A stretch of DNA of 64,000 nucleotides from Chelatococcus sp. YT9 (GCF_018398315.1 NZ_JAHBRW010000001.1:62001-126000); one strand, 5' to 3'; positions 8,921 to 18,718 are shown, numbered from the stretch's first letter. A program made the numbers and translations. Notes: generated from the letters alone by a model not told the origin.

Positions 8921-10255
8921 TCAGAGACCGGCCAGATGGTTCATGGGATCGACCGGGGTCGAGCCCTTGCGCAACTCAAAGTGCAGCTGGGGCGAGGAGA
9001 CATTGCCCGTCTGCCCTGACTTGGCGATGGTCTGGCCGCGCTTCACCTTTTCGCCGCGCTTCACGAGAAGCTCGCCATTGTTGGCATAGGCGCTGACCCA
9101 GCCGTCCTCATGCCGGATCAGCACGAGATTGCCGTAGCCCTTCAGTTCGTTGCCGGAATAGGCGACGGTGCCGCCCTCGGCCGCCTTGACGGGCGTTCCC
9201 TCCGGCACGGCGATGTTGATGCCCTCATTGCCGCCTCGGCCACCGAAGCCCTGAATGACACGGCCACGGGCCGGCCAACGGAACTCATTGGCGGAAGCGC
9301 TCGCCTTCGGAATGCTCGCCGTCGTCTCCGGCTCTGTGGGATGGGCCACGGCGACCTGCTGCGGAGCCGCTGGCTTCTCGGGCTGAGATTGTGCAGGCGC
9401 CGGCTTCGCCGCCGCGACCGAGGCTGCTGGCTGCGCCGGTTTCGTTTCAGGAGCCGTAGGCTTGGTCGCGGTCTTTGCCGGCGGCGTGAGGACCTGCGTC
9501 TTCGCGGCCTCGACAGCCTGCGTGGCGGGCTTGGTCACCGTGGAGGTGGTGAGACGCGGGGCGGCCGGTGGCTGCACCTTCGAGATCTGCGTGCGCGCGG
9601 ACTGGTCGAGCGCCGCAACCTGACGCTGCGGCTGCGCAGCGAGATTGCCTACCGCTGCTCGGCCGTTGGATACCGTGGACTGGAGCTGGTTGCGCTGGGC
9701 AGTCAGGGACTGGCTGGCCTGCTGGACCGGCGCGGCGGCAACCTGGCGAGCCACAGTCGGCGCCGCAGATGGGTTATAGACCGGGATGGTGATCTGCTGA
9801 CCAGGCGCCACGCCCGAGCCCTTCAGGCCATTGGCGGCAACGAGGGCTGAGACTGGAACATTGTAGCGGGCGGAGATGGCCGCCAGCGTGTCACCGGACC
9901 CGACCACGAACGGGGTGCCGCCCTGCGCCGTCCAGCCGGTGGCGCTGCCGATGACAGCCTCTGCCGGCGCGTTCGAGCGGGGTGCGGATTCGGGCGCTGC
10001 AAGCGGCGCGCTGGCGACCTGGGCAGGCGGCGTGTAGCCTCCCTGGCCGGCGTCATAGCCACTGACGGGCGCGGAGCCCCCGAGGCTGCCGGTTGCCACC
10101 TCGTCCTGCCCCTGCGACTTGAAGGGGTCCGAGAAGGGGTTTTGAACGAAGCGCATGCTGTCCGAGCCGCAGCCGGACGCGACGCTCGCGAGAAGCCCTA
10201 CAATAGCCACCCGCGACAACAGCCGCGGCCGCAACGACGCTAGACGATCACGCAT
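8921..10255 (-). CDS. LysM and LytM (M23) domain lipoprotein, NlpD/EnvC-like
   Basis: This is probably an outer-membrane or periplasmic lipoprotein that controls peptidoglycan amidases. Starting at the ATG at 10255, it has a lipoprotein signal peptide with lipobox LLASVASGC, a LysM domain (FVVGSGDTLAAISARYNVP...) near residues 115-160, a long Ala/Pro/Gln/Lys linker, and a C-terminal LytM domain of about 110 residues. The LytM domain lacks canonical zinc ligands: the H-x(3)-D segment reads NEGINIAVPEG and the later motif is YANNGEL, while only the final LHFELR histidine remains. It is therefore probably a non-catalytic activator like NlpD or EnvC. Its place next to surE and pcm recalls the surE-pcm-nlpD order of many proteobacteria. 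Confidence 0.88.
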   Translation of the reverse strand: MRDRLASLRPRLLSRVAIVGLLASVASGCGSDSMRFVQNPFSDPFKSQGQDEVATGSLGGSAPVSGYDAGQGGYTPPAQVASAPLAAPESAPRSNAPAEAVIGSATGWTAQGGTPFVVGSGDTLAAISARYNVPVSALVAANGLKGSGVAPGQQITIPVYNPSAAPTVARQVAAAPVQQASQSLTAQRNQLQSTVSNGRAAVGNLAAQPQRQVAALDQSARTQISKVQPPAAPRLTTSTVTKPATQAVEAAKTQVLTPPAKTATKPTAPETKPAQPAASVAAAKPAPAQSQPEKPAAPQQVAVAHPTEPETTASIPKASASANEFRWPARGRVIQGFGGRGGNEGINIAVPEGTPVKAAEGGTVAYSGNELKGYGNLVLIRHEDGWVSAYANNGELLVKRGEKVKRGQTIAKSGQTGNVSSPQLHFELRKGSTPVDPMNHLAGL

Positions 10256-10372
10256 CGACACACCCACTTCAACGCAACAAATCCGCAAGCTGATTAAAAA
10301 CGGATTCAGGTTAAGCAAGCGTTGCTTTGGGGGGTGTTATGGATAATTTCCGCTATCGAATCGTCGCAATCT

Positions 10373-11104
10373 TCAAAGCGCTTTCGCAGCTCCATGCGCC
10401 AAAGGCGGGAGGCGGATTGCGACACCCAACTCTTCGGTGAGCGTGTCCTCGGCGCCTCGCGTGATGCGCAGCAGTTGTTGCCGGCCATCCACCGTGCGCG
10501 CGCCGATCAAGCGCCCGCCTGGCGCGAGCCTCGCCGTCAGCGATGGGGGCGGCGGTTCGTCGAGGGCCCCGTTCAACAAAATACGGTCGAATAGCCCAAT
10601 ATCCTCGTCCTCGCCCTGATTGGCCGCTCCTATTGCCAAGCCATCAGCGGCCATGATGGCAACATTGTCGAGATCGAGCGTGGCGATGCGCTCGGTCGCT
10701 GCGAGCGCCAGCGTCCGGAAGCGCTCGACCGACACCACCGAGCGGCCGAGATGCCCAAGCACGGCCGCCACATAACCTGAACCGGTTCCTACCTCCAGCA
10801 CGCGGTGGCCGCGCTCGACGCCAAGAGAAAGCAGCATGGTGGCGATCGTGGCTGGCGCGGTCATTGTCTGGCCGCAAGGCAGGGGCAGCGAAACGTCAGC
10901 CCGCGCCAGATCGCTGAAACGCCGGGGCGCGAAGAGATCGCGGGGCACCATTTCCATGGCGCGCAGCAAGGTCGTATCGCGGATGCCGCGCGCCCTGAGG
11001 CTCAGCAGGAAGGCGACTGTCTCCTCCGCACCCGATACAGGGCCGCCGCGCTCAGCATCGACGCCCGGACCTGGGATGGTGAAGGGAGCAGCCTGTTGCG
11101 GCAT
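10373..11104 (-). CDS. pcm: Protein-L-isoaspartate O-methyltransferase
   Basis: This SAM-dependent enzyme methylates isoaspartyl residues to start their repair. The SAM-binding motif I is VLEVGTGSGYVAAVLGHLG, preceded by LPLPCGQTMTAPATIATML, which matches the family's substrate-region motif (usually G-Q-T-I-S-x-P). The C-terminus carries LAPGGRLIGARTVDGRQQLL. The start at 11104 lies 4 nt past the surE stop (11109); an in-frame TTG further upstream would overlap surE. Length 243 residues is somewhat above the usual 210-225 because of a short N-terminal extension. It is translationally close to surE. Confidence 0.93.
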   Translation of the reverse strand: MPQQAAPFTIPGPGVDAERGGPVSGAEETVAFLLSLRARGIRDTTLLRAMEMVPRDLFAPRRFSDLARADVSLPLPCGQTMTAPATIATMLLSLGVERGHRVLEVGTGSGYVAAVLGHLGRSVVSVERFRTLALAATERIATLDLDNVAIMAADGLAIGAANQGEDEDIGLFDRILLNGALDEPPPPSLTARLAPGGRLIGARTVDGRQQLLRITRGAEDTLTEELGVAIRLPPLAHGAAKAL

Positions 11105-11108
11105 CGAA

Positions 11109-11870
11109 TCAGCCGAACAGCTGCGCAAAACGCGTCATGGTAGGCTCGTGGGTCATATTGAGCTGCAGCGGCGTCACCGAGATCTTGTGCTCGGCGAGCG
11201 CCTTCAGATCCGTGCCATTGGCGAGTTGCGGCGTACCGCGCGTGGGCGTTAGCCAGAAATAGGGATTGTTGCGGCCGTCCACCCGTTCATCCAGCCGGAG
11301 CACGTCGAGGCCACGACGCCCCTGCATGGTCACTGCCACGCCCTTGACCTCTTCAGGCTGACAAGCCGGAAAGTTGATGTTCACGAGCGTGCCCTCGTCG
11401 AGGCCGTCTTCCAGAAGCTTGCTGACAAGCGACGCGGCATGCGTGGCAGCGCAATCCCACGGGGTCTTGTCGCGCTGCCCCGCCGGAAACGCCTGCGACA
11501 TGGCGATGGCGGGCAGGCCTAGAATGGCGCCTTCCATGGCCCCGGCGATCGTGCCCGAATAGATCACGTCCTCGGCGACGTTCTGCCCGCGATTGACGCC
11601 TGATAGCACGAGATCAGGAGCCTTGTCGGCGAGCACCTTGCGCAGACCCATGATCACGCAGTCGGAGGGCGTCCCCTTGACCGCGAACTCGCGATCCCCC
11701 ACCTGCCGAAGCCGAAGCGGATCATGAAGCGACAGGGAATGGGACACGCCGCTCTGGTCGGTCTCCGGAGCCACCGTCCATACATCGTCCGACAGCTCAT
11801 GCGCGATCTTCTGCAGGACCTTCAGTCCCGGCGCATGGATGCCGTCGTCATTGGTCACGATGATGCGCAT
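11109..11870 (-). CDS. surE: 5'/3'-nucleotidase SurE
   Basis: SurE is a metal-dependent nucleoside monophosphate phosphatase linked to stationary-phase survival. The ATG at 11870 begins MRIIVTNDDGIHAPG, the exact family N-terminus with the metal-binding Asp pair. Further family blocks are PETDQSGVSHSLSL, VKGTPSDCV and DLVLSGVNRGQN with the metal-binding Asn. The 253-residue length is typical. Reading upstream of 11870 is open but would add 67 non-family residues. It is between serS and pcm on the same strand. Confidence 0.96.
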   Translation of the reverse strand: MRIIVTNDDGIHAPGLKVLQKIAHELSDDVWTVAPETDQSGVSHSLSLHDPLRLRQVGDREFAVKGTPSDCVIMGLRKVLADKAPDLVLSGVNRGQNVAEDVIYSGTIAGAMEGAILGLPAIAMSQAFPAGQRDKTPWDCAATHAASLVSKLLEDGLDEGTLVNINFPACQPEEVKGVAVTMQGRRGLDVLRLDERVDGRNNPYFWLTPTRGTPQLANGTDLKALAEHKISVTPLQLNMTHEPTMTRFAQLFG

Positions 11871-12071
11871 GGCGTTTCCAGTTCCTGTCTTGCGAATGGC
11901 ATGGACGGGAGAATGCTCGCCGTCCGGACATCTCTGGTCATCGCGGCATGGTGCCACCGCCAGAGCGTAAACCTCAAAAGTTACCTGATCTTGCCAGCTT
12001 GGATCATGCGTTCGCCAGGGCCCTCTCGCCACGAGCCGCGAACTGCCGGATCGCAATCGCCGGCGTAGCAA

Positions 12072-13400
12072 TCAGGCCGGGCGTTCCAGCGTGGTCTGGC
12101 CCATCATATACGGGCGCAACGCCGGTGGGATGGTGACCGATCCATCTTCGTTCTGCCAGGTTTCCAGCACAGCGACCAGCGCACGGCCTACCGCCGTGCC
12201 CGATCCGTTGAGCGTATGAACAAGCCGCGTCTGCTTGGCGCCGGCCGCACGGAACCGCGCCTGCATGCGCCGCGCCTGGAAGTCGCCGCAGACCGAGCAG
12301 CTCGAGATCTCGCGATAGGCGTCCTGCCCGGGCAGCCAAACCTCGATGTCGTAGGTCTTCTGCGAGGCAAAGCCCATGTCGCCGGTGCAGAGCGTCACGA
12401 CCCGATAATGCAGCTCGAGGCGCTTCAGGATCTCTTCGGCAGCGGCGAGCATACGTTCATGCTCCTCGCCGGATTTCTCCGGCGTGGTGATGGAGACGAG
12501 CTCGACCTTGGTGAACTGGTGTTGGCGGATCATGCCGCGCGTGTCCCGTCCGGCCGAGCCTGCCTCGGCGCGGAAACAGGGGGTGAGGGCGGTGAATCGC
12601 TTTGGCAGCTCTTCCTCGGAAAGGATTGATTCACGGACCAGATTCGTCAGTGGCACTTCCGCGGTCGGGATCAGCCAGTGGCTGCCCGCGGCGCTGTCCG
12701 CCTCGGGCCGTCCCGCTGTCACGCTGAACTGGTCTTCCTCGAACTTCGGCAGCTGCGCCGTACCGAACATCGCGTCGTCGCGCACCAGAAGCGGTGGATT
12801 GACCTCCGTGTAGCCATGCTCGCCCGTGTGGACATCGAGCATGAACTGGCCGAGCGCCCGCTCCAGCCGCGCGAGCTGACCCTTGAGCACGACGAAACGC
12901 GCGCCGGAGAGCTTCGCCGCCGTCTCGAAGTCCATGAGGCCAAGCCCCTCGCCGATCTCGAAATGCTGCTTCGGCGCGAAGGCATAGTTGCGCTTGGCGC
13001 CATGCTGATGGTGCTCGACATTGTCGTGCTCGTCGGCGCCGGTCGGCACCTCGTCGAGCGGCGTGTTGGGGATCGCCGCCAGTTCCCGGTCGAGTTCCGC
13101 CAGCGCCTGCCGTTCCTCGGCCTCGAGCTCAGGCGCTTTGTCTTTCAACGCAGCGACCTCGGCCATCAACGCCTGCGCGCGCGTCTCATCCTTCGCCTTC
13201 TTGGCCTCACCGACCTCCCGCGACAGCGCATTGCGCCGCTCCTGCACCGACTGGGCCGCAGCGATGGCCCCGCGCCGGCGGTCATCGAGTTCGAGAAGCC
13301 TGTCAAGAAGGGCTTGCGCCTCCGCCTTGGAGGAGCCACGGCGGATCAACCCTGTCACGAAGGGCTCAGGGTTGTCGCGAATGAGGCGAATGTCGTGCAT
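12072..13400 (-). CDS. serS: Seryl-tRNA synthetase
   Basis: A class II aminoacyl-tRNA synthetase that charges tRNA-Ser. The 442-residue protein begins [14 protein letters not shown], has the N-terminal antiparallel coiled-coil arm (about residues 25-110, rich in Glu/Ala/Lys), then the catalytic core with motif 2 ([19 protein letters not shown]) and motif 3 ([16 protein letters not shown]). ETYQN-like flanking is replaced by [20 protein letters not shown]. It lies between tatC and surE in the conserved alphaproteobacterial run. Confidence 0.97.
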   Translation of the reverse strand: MHDIRLIRDNPEPFVTGLIRRGSSKAEAQALLDRLLELDDRRRGAIAAAQSVQERRNALSREVGEAKKAKDETRAQALMAEVAALKDKAPELEAEERQALAELDRELAAIPNTPLDEVPTGADEHDNVEHHQHGAKRNYAFAPKQHFEIGEGLGLMDFETAAKLSGARFVVLKGQLARLERALGQFMLDVHTGEHGYTEVNPPLLVRDDAMFGTAQLPKFEEDQFSVTAGRPEADSAAGSHWLIPTAEVPLTNLVRESILSEEELPKRFTALTPCFRAEAGSAGRDTRGMIRQHQFTKVELVSITTPEKSGEEHERMLAAAEEILKRLELHYRVVTLCTGDMGFASQKTYDIEVWLPGQDAYREISSCSVCGDFQARRMQARFRAAGAKQTRLVHTLNGSGTAVGRALVAVLETWQNEDGSVTIPPALRPYMMGQTTLERPA

Positions 13401-13456
13401 GGGCCTGTGCTATCTCAGCCGCCGGGCGGTCTTCAACGGCGTGCTTGCTGCAAGGC

Positions 13457-14281
13457 TCACTCCGCTTCGCGCGCGGCCTCGGCTTCCGCCCGCTTCTTCT
13501 CGACCATGCGGACCGAGACGATAGAAAGCTCGTAAAGGAGGAGCGTAGGCAGGGCAAGGGCTACCTGGCTGATCACATCCGGCGGCGTCAGCACGGCCGC
13601 CACGATGAACACGCCGACGATGGCGTAGCGCCGCTTGTCCTTAAGGAATTGGCTGTCGATCAGCCCCGCCCGCGCCAGAAGCGTGAGAATCACCGGCAAC
13701 TGGAAGCAGATGCCGAAAGCGAAAATCAGCGTCATGATCAGCGAGAGATACTCGCTGACCTTCGGCAGAAGCTCGATCGCCGCATGGCCCGCGCCGCCTG
13801 CCTGCTGCTGCCCGAGCGAGAAATTCATCACCATCGGCATGGCGATGAAATAGACCACGGCAGCGCCCAGAACGAAGAAGAACGGGGTGGCGACGAGATA
13901 GGGCAGGAAGGCTTGTCGCTCGTTCTTGTACAGCCCCGGCGCGACAAATTTGTAGATCTGCGTTGCCACCACGGGGAATGACAGGAATGCCGCTCCGAAT
14001 ACGGCAATCTTGATCTGGGTAAAGAGGTACTCGAGCGGCGCAGTGTAGATCAGACGCACGTCAGCGCCAGGCCCCGCAGCGAACACATAGGGCCAGACCA
14101 GGATGTTGTAGATCTGCTTCGCCAAGAGGAAGCAGAGGAAGAACATCACGATGAAGCTGATCAGCGCCTTGATCAGACGCGAGCGCAACTCGATGAGATG
14201 ATCGATCAAGGGCGCCCGTGAGGCCTCAACCTCGTCGAGCTCCTCCTCGACGGGTGGCACGCTGGTCTGAACCTCGCTCAT
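13457..14281 (-). CDS. tatC: Sec-independent protein translocase TatC
   Basis: TatC is the polytopic signal-peptide receptor of the twin-arginine export system. The 274-residue protein has six predicted membrane helices, the N-terminal APLIDHLIELRSRLIKAL motif that contacts Tat signal peptides, and the conserved YTAPLEYLFTQIKIAVFGA block. The start ATG overlaps the tatB stop as ATGA (14278-14281), indicating translational coupling. Confidence 0.97.
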   Translation of the reverse strand: MSEVQTSVPPVEEELDEVEASRAPLIDHLIELRSRLIKALISFIVMFFLCFLLAKQIYNILVWPYVFAAGPGADVRLIYTAPLEYLFTQIKIAVFGAAFLSFPVVATQIYKFVAPGLYKNERQAFLPYLVATPFFFVLGAAVVYFIAMPMVMNFSLGQQQAGGAGHAAIELLPKVSEYLSLIMTLIFAFGICFQLPVILTLLARAGLIDSQFLKDKRRYAIVGVFIVAAVLTPPDVISQVALALPTLLLYELSIVSVRMVEKKRAEAEAAREAE

Positions 14282-15357
14282 GTCAGGCTTCCCTCGCCCG
14301 GCACGTCAGGCTTGGCCACAGGAGATATACCGGTCGGCACGGACTCGCTCGCGACCGGAAGCGCAGACGGTTCGGTCCCCGGGGCGTTCGCGGATGCACC
14401 GCCCTGCCCTGATTGAGGCTGAGATCCCGATCTTGAGCCCGTCCTGGATCTGGGGGCGGTCCCAGACTTGGAGGCAGTCTTGGTCTCGCGTGGCGGCGCG
14501 TCTGCCTTGGGCGCAGCTTTGGTGGCAATCTTCGCCTTGCGACCCCTTGCGGGTTCGCTCGACACCACGGCCGCATCACCCTCCATCGCGGACGCCGGTT
14601 TCACCGCGGCTCGGGGCTTGGTTGCCCGCGCGGTCGTGGCGCGATCGTCCGTTAGATCCGCGTTGGGCACCTTGCGCCTGGATTTGGCCGCAGGTTTCGG
14701 CGTCGCACCCTGTCCTTCCTGGGCGGCGAGGGTGGTCGCCGGGAGCTTTGGCGGCTCAGCGCCCGCAGCTGGCACGGCCGGGGCCGGGACGCCCTTGGCG
14801 GCCTCTGGCTTGCTCGGCTCGGCGGCCTTCGCGGATGAGTTCGCCGCATGCAGCACCACCGCAGGCTCGGGCGCTGCGGGTAACTGGGCGAGACCGAGAT
14901 CAAGGGGTGGCAGCGGATGGTCCGGATGCGGTGCCGCGAGGCTGTCCGATGCCGATGCCTGGATGGTGTCGGAGGTCCCGCCGACAACCGTGTCACCGGG
15001 CTGCGTCTCGGTACCGGGGGCGAACTCGGCCGGTTCTGGCGAACCCGTATCTACCGGCTTTGCCTCAACGCTATTGCGGATATCGTTTCGAACCGTCTGC
15101 AGCTCGTCCCGTACCTTCTGGAGCGGGTTGAACGACTTGGTTGCGTCCTTCACGCTGTCAACGCTGCGCTTGATGTCGTCGAGTTCGGCCTCGCGCATCG
15201 CCTCGTTGAACTGGGACTGAAACTCCGCAGCCATGCGCTTGAGCTTGGTCGTAAACTGCCCAACCGTCTTCAATGCGCGCGGCAAATCCTTGGGTCCGAT
15301 GACGACGAGCGCCACCGCACCGACAAGGAGTAATTCGCTCCAACCTATATCGAACAT
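14278..15357 (-). CDS. tatB: Sec-independent protein translocase TatB with long tail
   Basis: TatB forms the Tat substrate-binding complex with TatC. The first 20 residues are a membrane helix ending in the hinge (LVVIGPKDLPRALK), followed by an amphipathic helix and a charged coiled region to about residue 105. The remaining 250 residues are low-complexity, rich in Ala, Pro, Lys, Ser and Glu, making the protein 359 residues against a usual 90-200. The tail composition mirrors the GC-rich codon bias and has no motif I recognise. The stop overlaps the tatC start; tatA lies 78 nt upstream. Confidence 0.94.
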   Translation of the reverse strand: MFDIGWSELLLVGAVALVVIGPKDLPRALKTVGQFTTKLKRMAAEFQSQFNEAMREAELDDIKRSVDSVKDATKSFNPLQKVRDELQTVRNDIRNSVEAKPVDTGSPEPAEFAPGTETQPGDTVVGGTSDTIQASASDSLAAPHPDHPLPPLDLGLAQLPAAPEPAVVLHAANSSAKAAEPSKPEAAKGVPAPAVPAAGAEPPKLPATTLAAQEGQGATPKPAAKSRRKVPNADLTDDRATTARATKPRAAVKPASAMEGDAAVVSSEPARGRKAKIATKAAPKADAPPRETKTASKSGTAPRSRTGSRSGSQPQSGQGGASANAPGTEPSALPVASESVPTGISPVAKPDVPGEGSLT

Positions 15358-15435
15358 GTCAGGCTCAACGGCGTCCGGCGATCCGATCGCACCATAGTCT
15401 TGAATGCGGCCGGGCCGCCGCGCGCATTATCGTGC

Positions 15436-15684
15436 TTAGCCGGCCTTACGCTCGCCAGCGGGCGCCTCGACGGTCGCGCCGGTGGTGGACTGATGGCTAA
15501 GCGGACGCGGCGGCTCAGAGGCGGAGGGCTGCGCCGCCTTCTCCTCGTCCTCACTCATGCCCTTCTTGAAGGCCTTGATGCCCTTGGCGACGTCGCCCAT
15601 CATGTCCGAAATCTTGCCCCGCCCGAACAAGAGCAGCACGATCACGCCGACGACGATCCAGTGCCAAATGCTAGCTCCACCCAT
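15436..15684 (-). CDS. tatA: Sec-independent protein translocase TatA
   Basis: TatA is the pore-forming or membrane-thinning subunit of the twin-arginine translocase. The 82-residue product has an N-terminal membrane helix ([15 protein letters not shown]), the hinge [19 protein letters not shown] and a short polar tail. It is the first gene of tatABC and follows scpB. Confidence 0.96.
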   Translation of the reverse strand: MGGASIWHWIVVGVIVLLLFGRGKISDMMGDVAKGIKAFKKGMSEDEEKAAQPSASEPPRPLSHQSTTGATVEAPAGERKAG

Positions 15685-15858
15685 AACTCAATCTCCGAGA
15701 GCACCTCTTCGGCGCACCACAAATGCCTACACGCTCTGCAGGCTGGACTTTCATCGAAACTAGGCGTCCGCAACGGCGAAAACAAGCACTTCGTCATCGC
15801 CATTGCGTGACCGCTGTGAAGCTTGCGCTGCACGCGGCAACACCTACGCTCGAGCTTG

Positions 15859-16572
15859 TCAGGCGCTGTCTTCGTCGAGCCCGCGCTCGTCACCAAGCCG
15901 GTCGAACAGATTATCCTCGAGCGGGCCGTCCTCGAGGGGGTCCTCGTCCCCGGTCAGGGCGGGACTGTCGCTCGGCAGGGGCACGCTGAAGGCCGATGGC
16001 ACACGGCCCTCGATGAAACCGGCTCCCTTCAACTCGTCGAGCCCCGGCAGGTCGTCAATGGCATCAAGCCCGAAATGGCTCAGGAAGGTCGCCGTAGTCC
16101 CGTATGTGACGGGACGCCCCGGCGTCCGCCGCCGGCCACGCAGCCGGATCCATGAACTCTCCAGAAGCGTGTCGAGCGTTCCACGAGAGGTCGCCACGCC
16201 GCGGATCTCCTCTATCTCGGCGCGTGTGACAGGCTGATGATAGGCGATGATAGCCAGTGTCTCGAGGGCAGCCCGCGACAATTTGCGCGGTTCCTCGACC
16301 TCGCGTGCCAGGGAGGCAGCGAGGTCCGGCGCCGTGCGGAACGCCCACATGCCCGCGACGCGGACGAGGTTGACGCCGCGACCGGAATAATGCGCCTGCA
16401 GCCGCTCAAGCACAGCCGGCACGTCAATGCTCGGTGGAAGGCGGCCCGCAAGATCTCGCTCGCTGACAGGCTCGCGAGATGCAAACAGGACGGCTTCCGC
16501 TGCGCGCAACGCCTGTGCGAAGACAAAAGCCTCCTCGTCGTCAGTCGCGATGGCCGCCATGTCGGCCGTCAT
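15859..16572 (-). CDS. scpB: Segregation and condensation protein B
   Basis: ScpB is the winged-helix kleisin partner of ScpA in the SMC-ScpAB chromosome condensation complex. The 237-residue protein contains AAEAVLFASREPVSERDLA and the second winged helix with ETLAIIAYHQPVTRAEIEEI followed by the RGV...LDTLLE region, both diagnostic. The tail is acidic (DEDPLEDGPLEDNLF). The ATG overlaps the scpA stop by 4 nt (ATGA, 16569-16572). Confidence 0.95.
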   Translation of the reverse strand: MTADMAAIATDDEEAFVFAQALRAAEAVLFASREPVSERDLAGRLPPSIDVPAVLERLQAHYSGRGVNLVRVAGMWAFRTAPDLAASLAREVEEPRKLSRAALETLAIIAYHQPVTRAEIEEIRGVATSRGTLDTLLESSWIRLRGRRRTPGRPVTYGTTATFLSHFGLDAIDDLPGLDELKGAGFIEGRVPSAFSVPLPSDSPALTGDEDPLEDGPLEDNLFDRLGDERGLDEDSA

Positions 16573-17480
16573 GCCGCGTCCTCTTGAATCTCGCCTTGTG
16601 AAACACGGCCTCCATGGCCGTGCCCTTCCGGCGAAGCGCCGCCCTCGACATCATTTCCGACATGGCCAACAGCACCCTTCGCGGTGCCCCTCACCTTCTC
16701 GCGCCGGCGCACCCAGAGCGGCGTAAAGGCTCCGTCCTGCTGCAGGTCGAGGAGACCTTCGCGCACCATCTCGAGCGTCGCGGAGAAGGCGGACGCCCGC
16801 ACGGTCGTGCGCATGGCGGGGTCGACGGCGTAGTCGACGAGAAAATCGTCCAGTTGTGTCCAATTCGTGGCGACGCCAACGAGCCGCTCAAGCGCCTCGC
16901 GGGCATCGACCAAGGACCACACGAACCGCTTGCGCAGCGTGACCCGCGCATTGACGTTCTTCATCCGTTGGCGGGCATAGGCGCTCAAGAGATCGTAGAG
17001 CGTCGCCTCCCATTGCGGACGCGCCACATCGCCGATGGCCTCTGGTTGACCGCGGCCGAAGAACTCGCGCCCCAGCTGCGGACGCTCGGCAAGCTTCTTC
17101 GCCGCCTCCCGCATGGCCTCCAGCCGTCGCAGGCGAAGGGCGAGGGCCGTCGCGAGATCCGCCGCGCTCGGTTCATCACCCTCTCCTTTCGGAGCCTCCG
17201 GGAGGAGCAGCCGCGATTTGAGATAGGCGAGCCAGGCCGCCATGACGAGATAATCAGCGGCAAGCTCGAGGCGCACACGGCGCGCCTCTTCCACGAAGCC
17301 GAGATACTGCTCCGCAAGCGCCAGAATGGAGATCCGCGCCAGGTCGACTTTCTGTCGCCGCGCAAGTTCCAGCAGCAGGTCGAGCGGACCTTCAAATCCG
17401 TCCACATCGACGATCAGGGCCGGATCGTCATCGTCGCGCTCAGGTTGCGCGACATCTTCGAACGCGAGTTCGCGAGTCAC
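16569..17480 (-). CDS. scpA: Segregation and condensation protein A
   Basis: ScpA is the kleisin that bridges SMC heads. The N-terminal SMC-binding region (VDGFEGPLDLLLELARRQKV) and the following helix pair with DYLVMAAWLAYLKSRLLLP are diagnostic. The start is a GTG at 17480 with GGAG nine bases upstream. At 303 residues it is longer than the usual 250-270, mainly through a Gly/His-rich C-terminal stretch after RRREKVRGTAKG. It is translationally coupled to scpB and lies 51 nt after nagZ. Confidence 0.95.
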   Translation of the reverse strand: MTRELAFEDVAQPERDDDDPALIVDVDGFEGPLDLLLELARRQKVDLARISILALAEQYLGFVEEARRVRLELAADYLVMAAWLAYLKSRLLLPEAPKGEGDEPSAADLATALALRLRRLEAMREAAKKLAERPQLGREFFGRGQPEAIGDVARPQWEATLYDLLSAYARQRMKNVNARVTLRKRFVWSLVDAREALERLVGVATNWTQLDDFLVDYAVDPAMRTTVRASAFSATLEMVREGLLDLQQDGAFTPLWVRRREKVRGTAKGAVGHVGNDVEGGASPEGHGHGGRVSQGEIQEDAA

Positions 17481-17531
17481 GGCATTTCGCTCCGGATGCG
17501 ATGATTCGTGCCAGCGTTAACCTTCAGCGCG

Positions 17532-18548
17532 TCACGCGGCCGTCGCAAGCGCTAGATTGAGGCAAGCCATGCCTTCCACAGGATCGAAGGGCTCCGCCCC
17601 CGCGGCAGTCGCCCTCAGCGCCGCCGTCGCACGTGCCTCCGGCTCTCCGGCGAGCAGCGGCACCTCCGCGGCGACAAGGCGCATCTCGGCGAGATCGCCG
17701 TTGCAGTGAAGAACGACATCGCAGCCCCCGTTCAAGGAAGCCCGAGCGCGCTCCGCAGCCGTGCCGGAGAGCGCGTTCATGGAGAGATCGTCACTCATCA
17801 AAAGCCCGCCGAACCCGATCGCTTGGCGAATAACGCGGCTGATGACGACCGCTGAAGTGGTCGCGGGATGGCGCTCGTCGATGGCCTTGTAGACCACATG
17901 GGCTGTCATCGCGAGCGGCAGGTCCGACAGAAGCCGGAAGGGCACGAAATCGCACATCTCCAATTCGGACAGGGGGACGTCCACGACGGGCAACTCATGG
18001 TGACTATCGACGCCGCCTCGCCCATGCCCAGGCATGTGCTTGATCACCGGCAGCACCCCGCCCGCCATCAACCCGTCGGCAACTGCCCGGCCGAGATCCG
18101 CAACGAGGCGTGGCTGCGAGCCATAGGCACGATCACCTATCACCGAACTGGCCCCCGGGATCGGAATATCGAGAACAGGCATGCAGTCGGCGGTGATGCC
18201 GAGAGAGAGGAGATCATGCGCAATCAGGCGTGCTCCAAGCCGCGCGATCTCCCGACCGAAGGCCTCATCCCGCTCGTAGAGCTCGCCATAGGCGCGGGCC
18301 GGCGGATAATCCGGCCAGTGGGGAGGCCTCAACCGCTGCACCCGGCCGCCCTCCTGGTCGATGAGGATGGGCGCATCCGCGCGGCCAACGGCCTCCCGCA
18401 ACGCGGCGGTCAACGCCCGCACCTGGTCTGGCGTATCCACATTGCGCTTGAAAAGGATGAAACCCCACGGGTCCGCATCCCGATAGAAGCGCGCTTCCTC
18501 TGCGTTCAAAGTTAAACCGGAACAACCGGCGATCATCGCGCGCATCAT
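17532..18548 (-). CDS. nagZ: Beta-N-acetylhexosaminidase NagZ
   Basis: A cytoplasmic family 3 glycoside hydrolase that removes N-acetylglucosamine from muropeptides during peptidoglycan recycling. The signature is IKHMPGHGRGGVDSHHELP with the mobile loop Asp-His pair; ILIDQEGGRVQRL and GLLMSDDLSMNAL carry substrate and nucleophile regions. I chose the ATG at 18548 (MMRAMIAGCSGLTL); the frame is open to 18674 but those residues do not resemble the family. There is no strong RBS, so 18545 or 18536 remain possible. It precedes scpA on the same strand. Confidence 0.93.
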   Translation of the reverse strand: MMRAMIAGCSGLTLNAEEARFYRDADPWGFILFKRNVDTPDQVRALTAALREAVGRADAPILIDQEGGRVQRLRPPHWPDYPPARAYGELYERDEAFGREIARLGARLIAHDLLSLGITADCMPVLDIPIPGASSVIGDRAYGSQPRLVADLGRAVADGLMAGGVLPVIKHMPGHGRGGVDSHHELPVVDVPLSELEMCDFVPFRLLSDLPLAMTAHVVYKAIDERHPATTSAVVISRVIRQAIGFGGLLMSDDLSMNALSGTAAERARASLNGGCDVVLHCNGDLAEMRLVAAEVPLLAGEPEARATAALRATAAGAEPFDPVEGMACLNLALATAA

Positions 18549-18689
18549 GGCACACCGTAGCTGTTGGGATGGCTTAGAAGGAAATCTAGCGACCTGCGGG
18601 CCGCAGACACAACCCTGGGGCAAGCTCGTCTCGTGCGGCCTTGTGCCACTGAAATCGAGATTACCACCGGCCATCTGACCTCAGAAACA

Positions 18690-18718
18690 ACAATCCCCCG
18701 GGCATGACACCCGGGGGA
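18690..18718 (-). terminator. Terminator downstream of the SPOR gene
   Basis: A 9-bp perfect GC-rich stem (TCCCCCGGG at 18694-18702 with CCCGGGGGA at 18710-18718) and 7-nt loop lie 56 nt past the SPOR gene stop. On the minus strand it is followed by TTGTTTCTG. Confidence 0.75.

Noticed and set aside
12678-13535. Plus-strand open frame opposite serS and tatC
   Set aside because: It spans two real minus-strand genes and has no RBS or motif.
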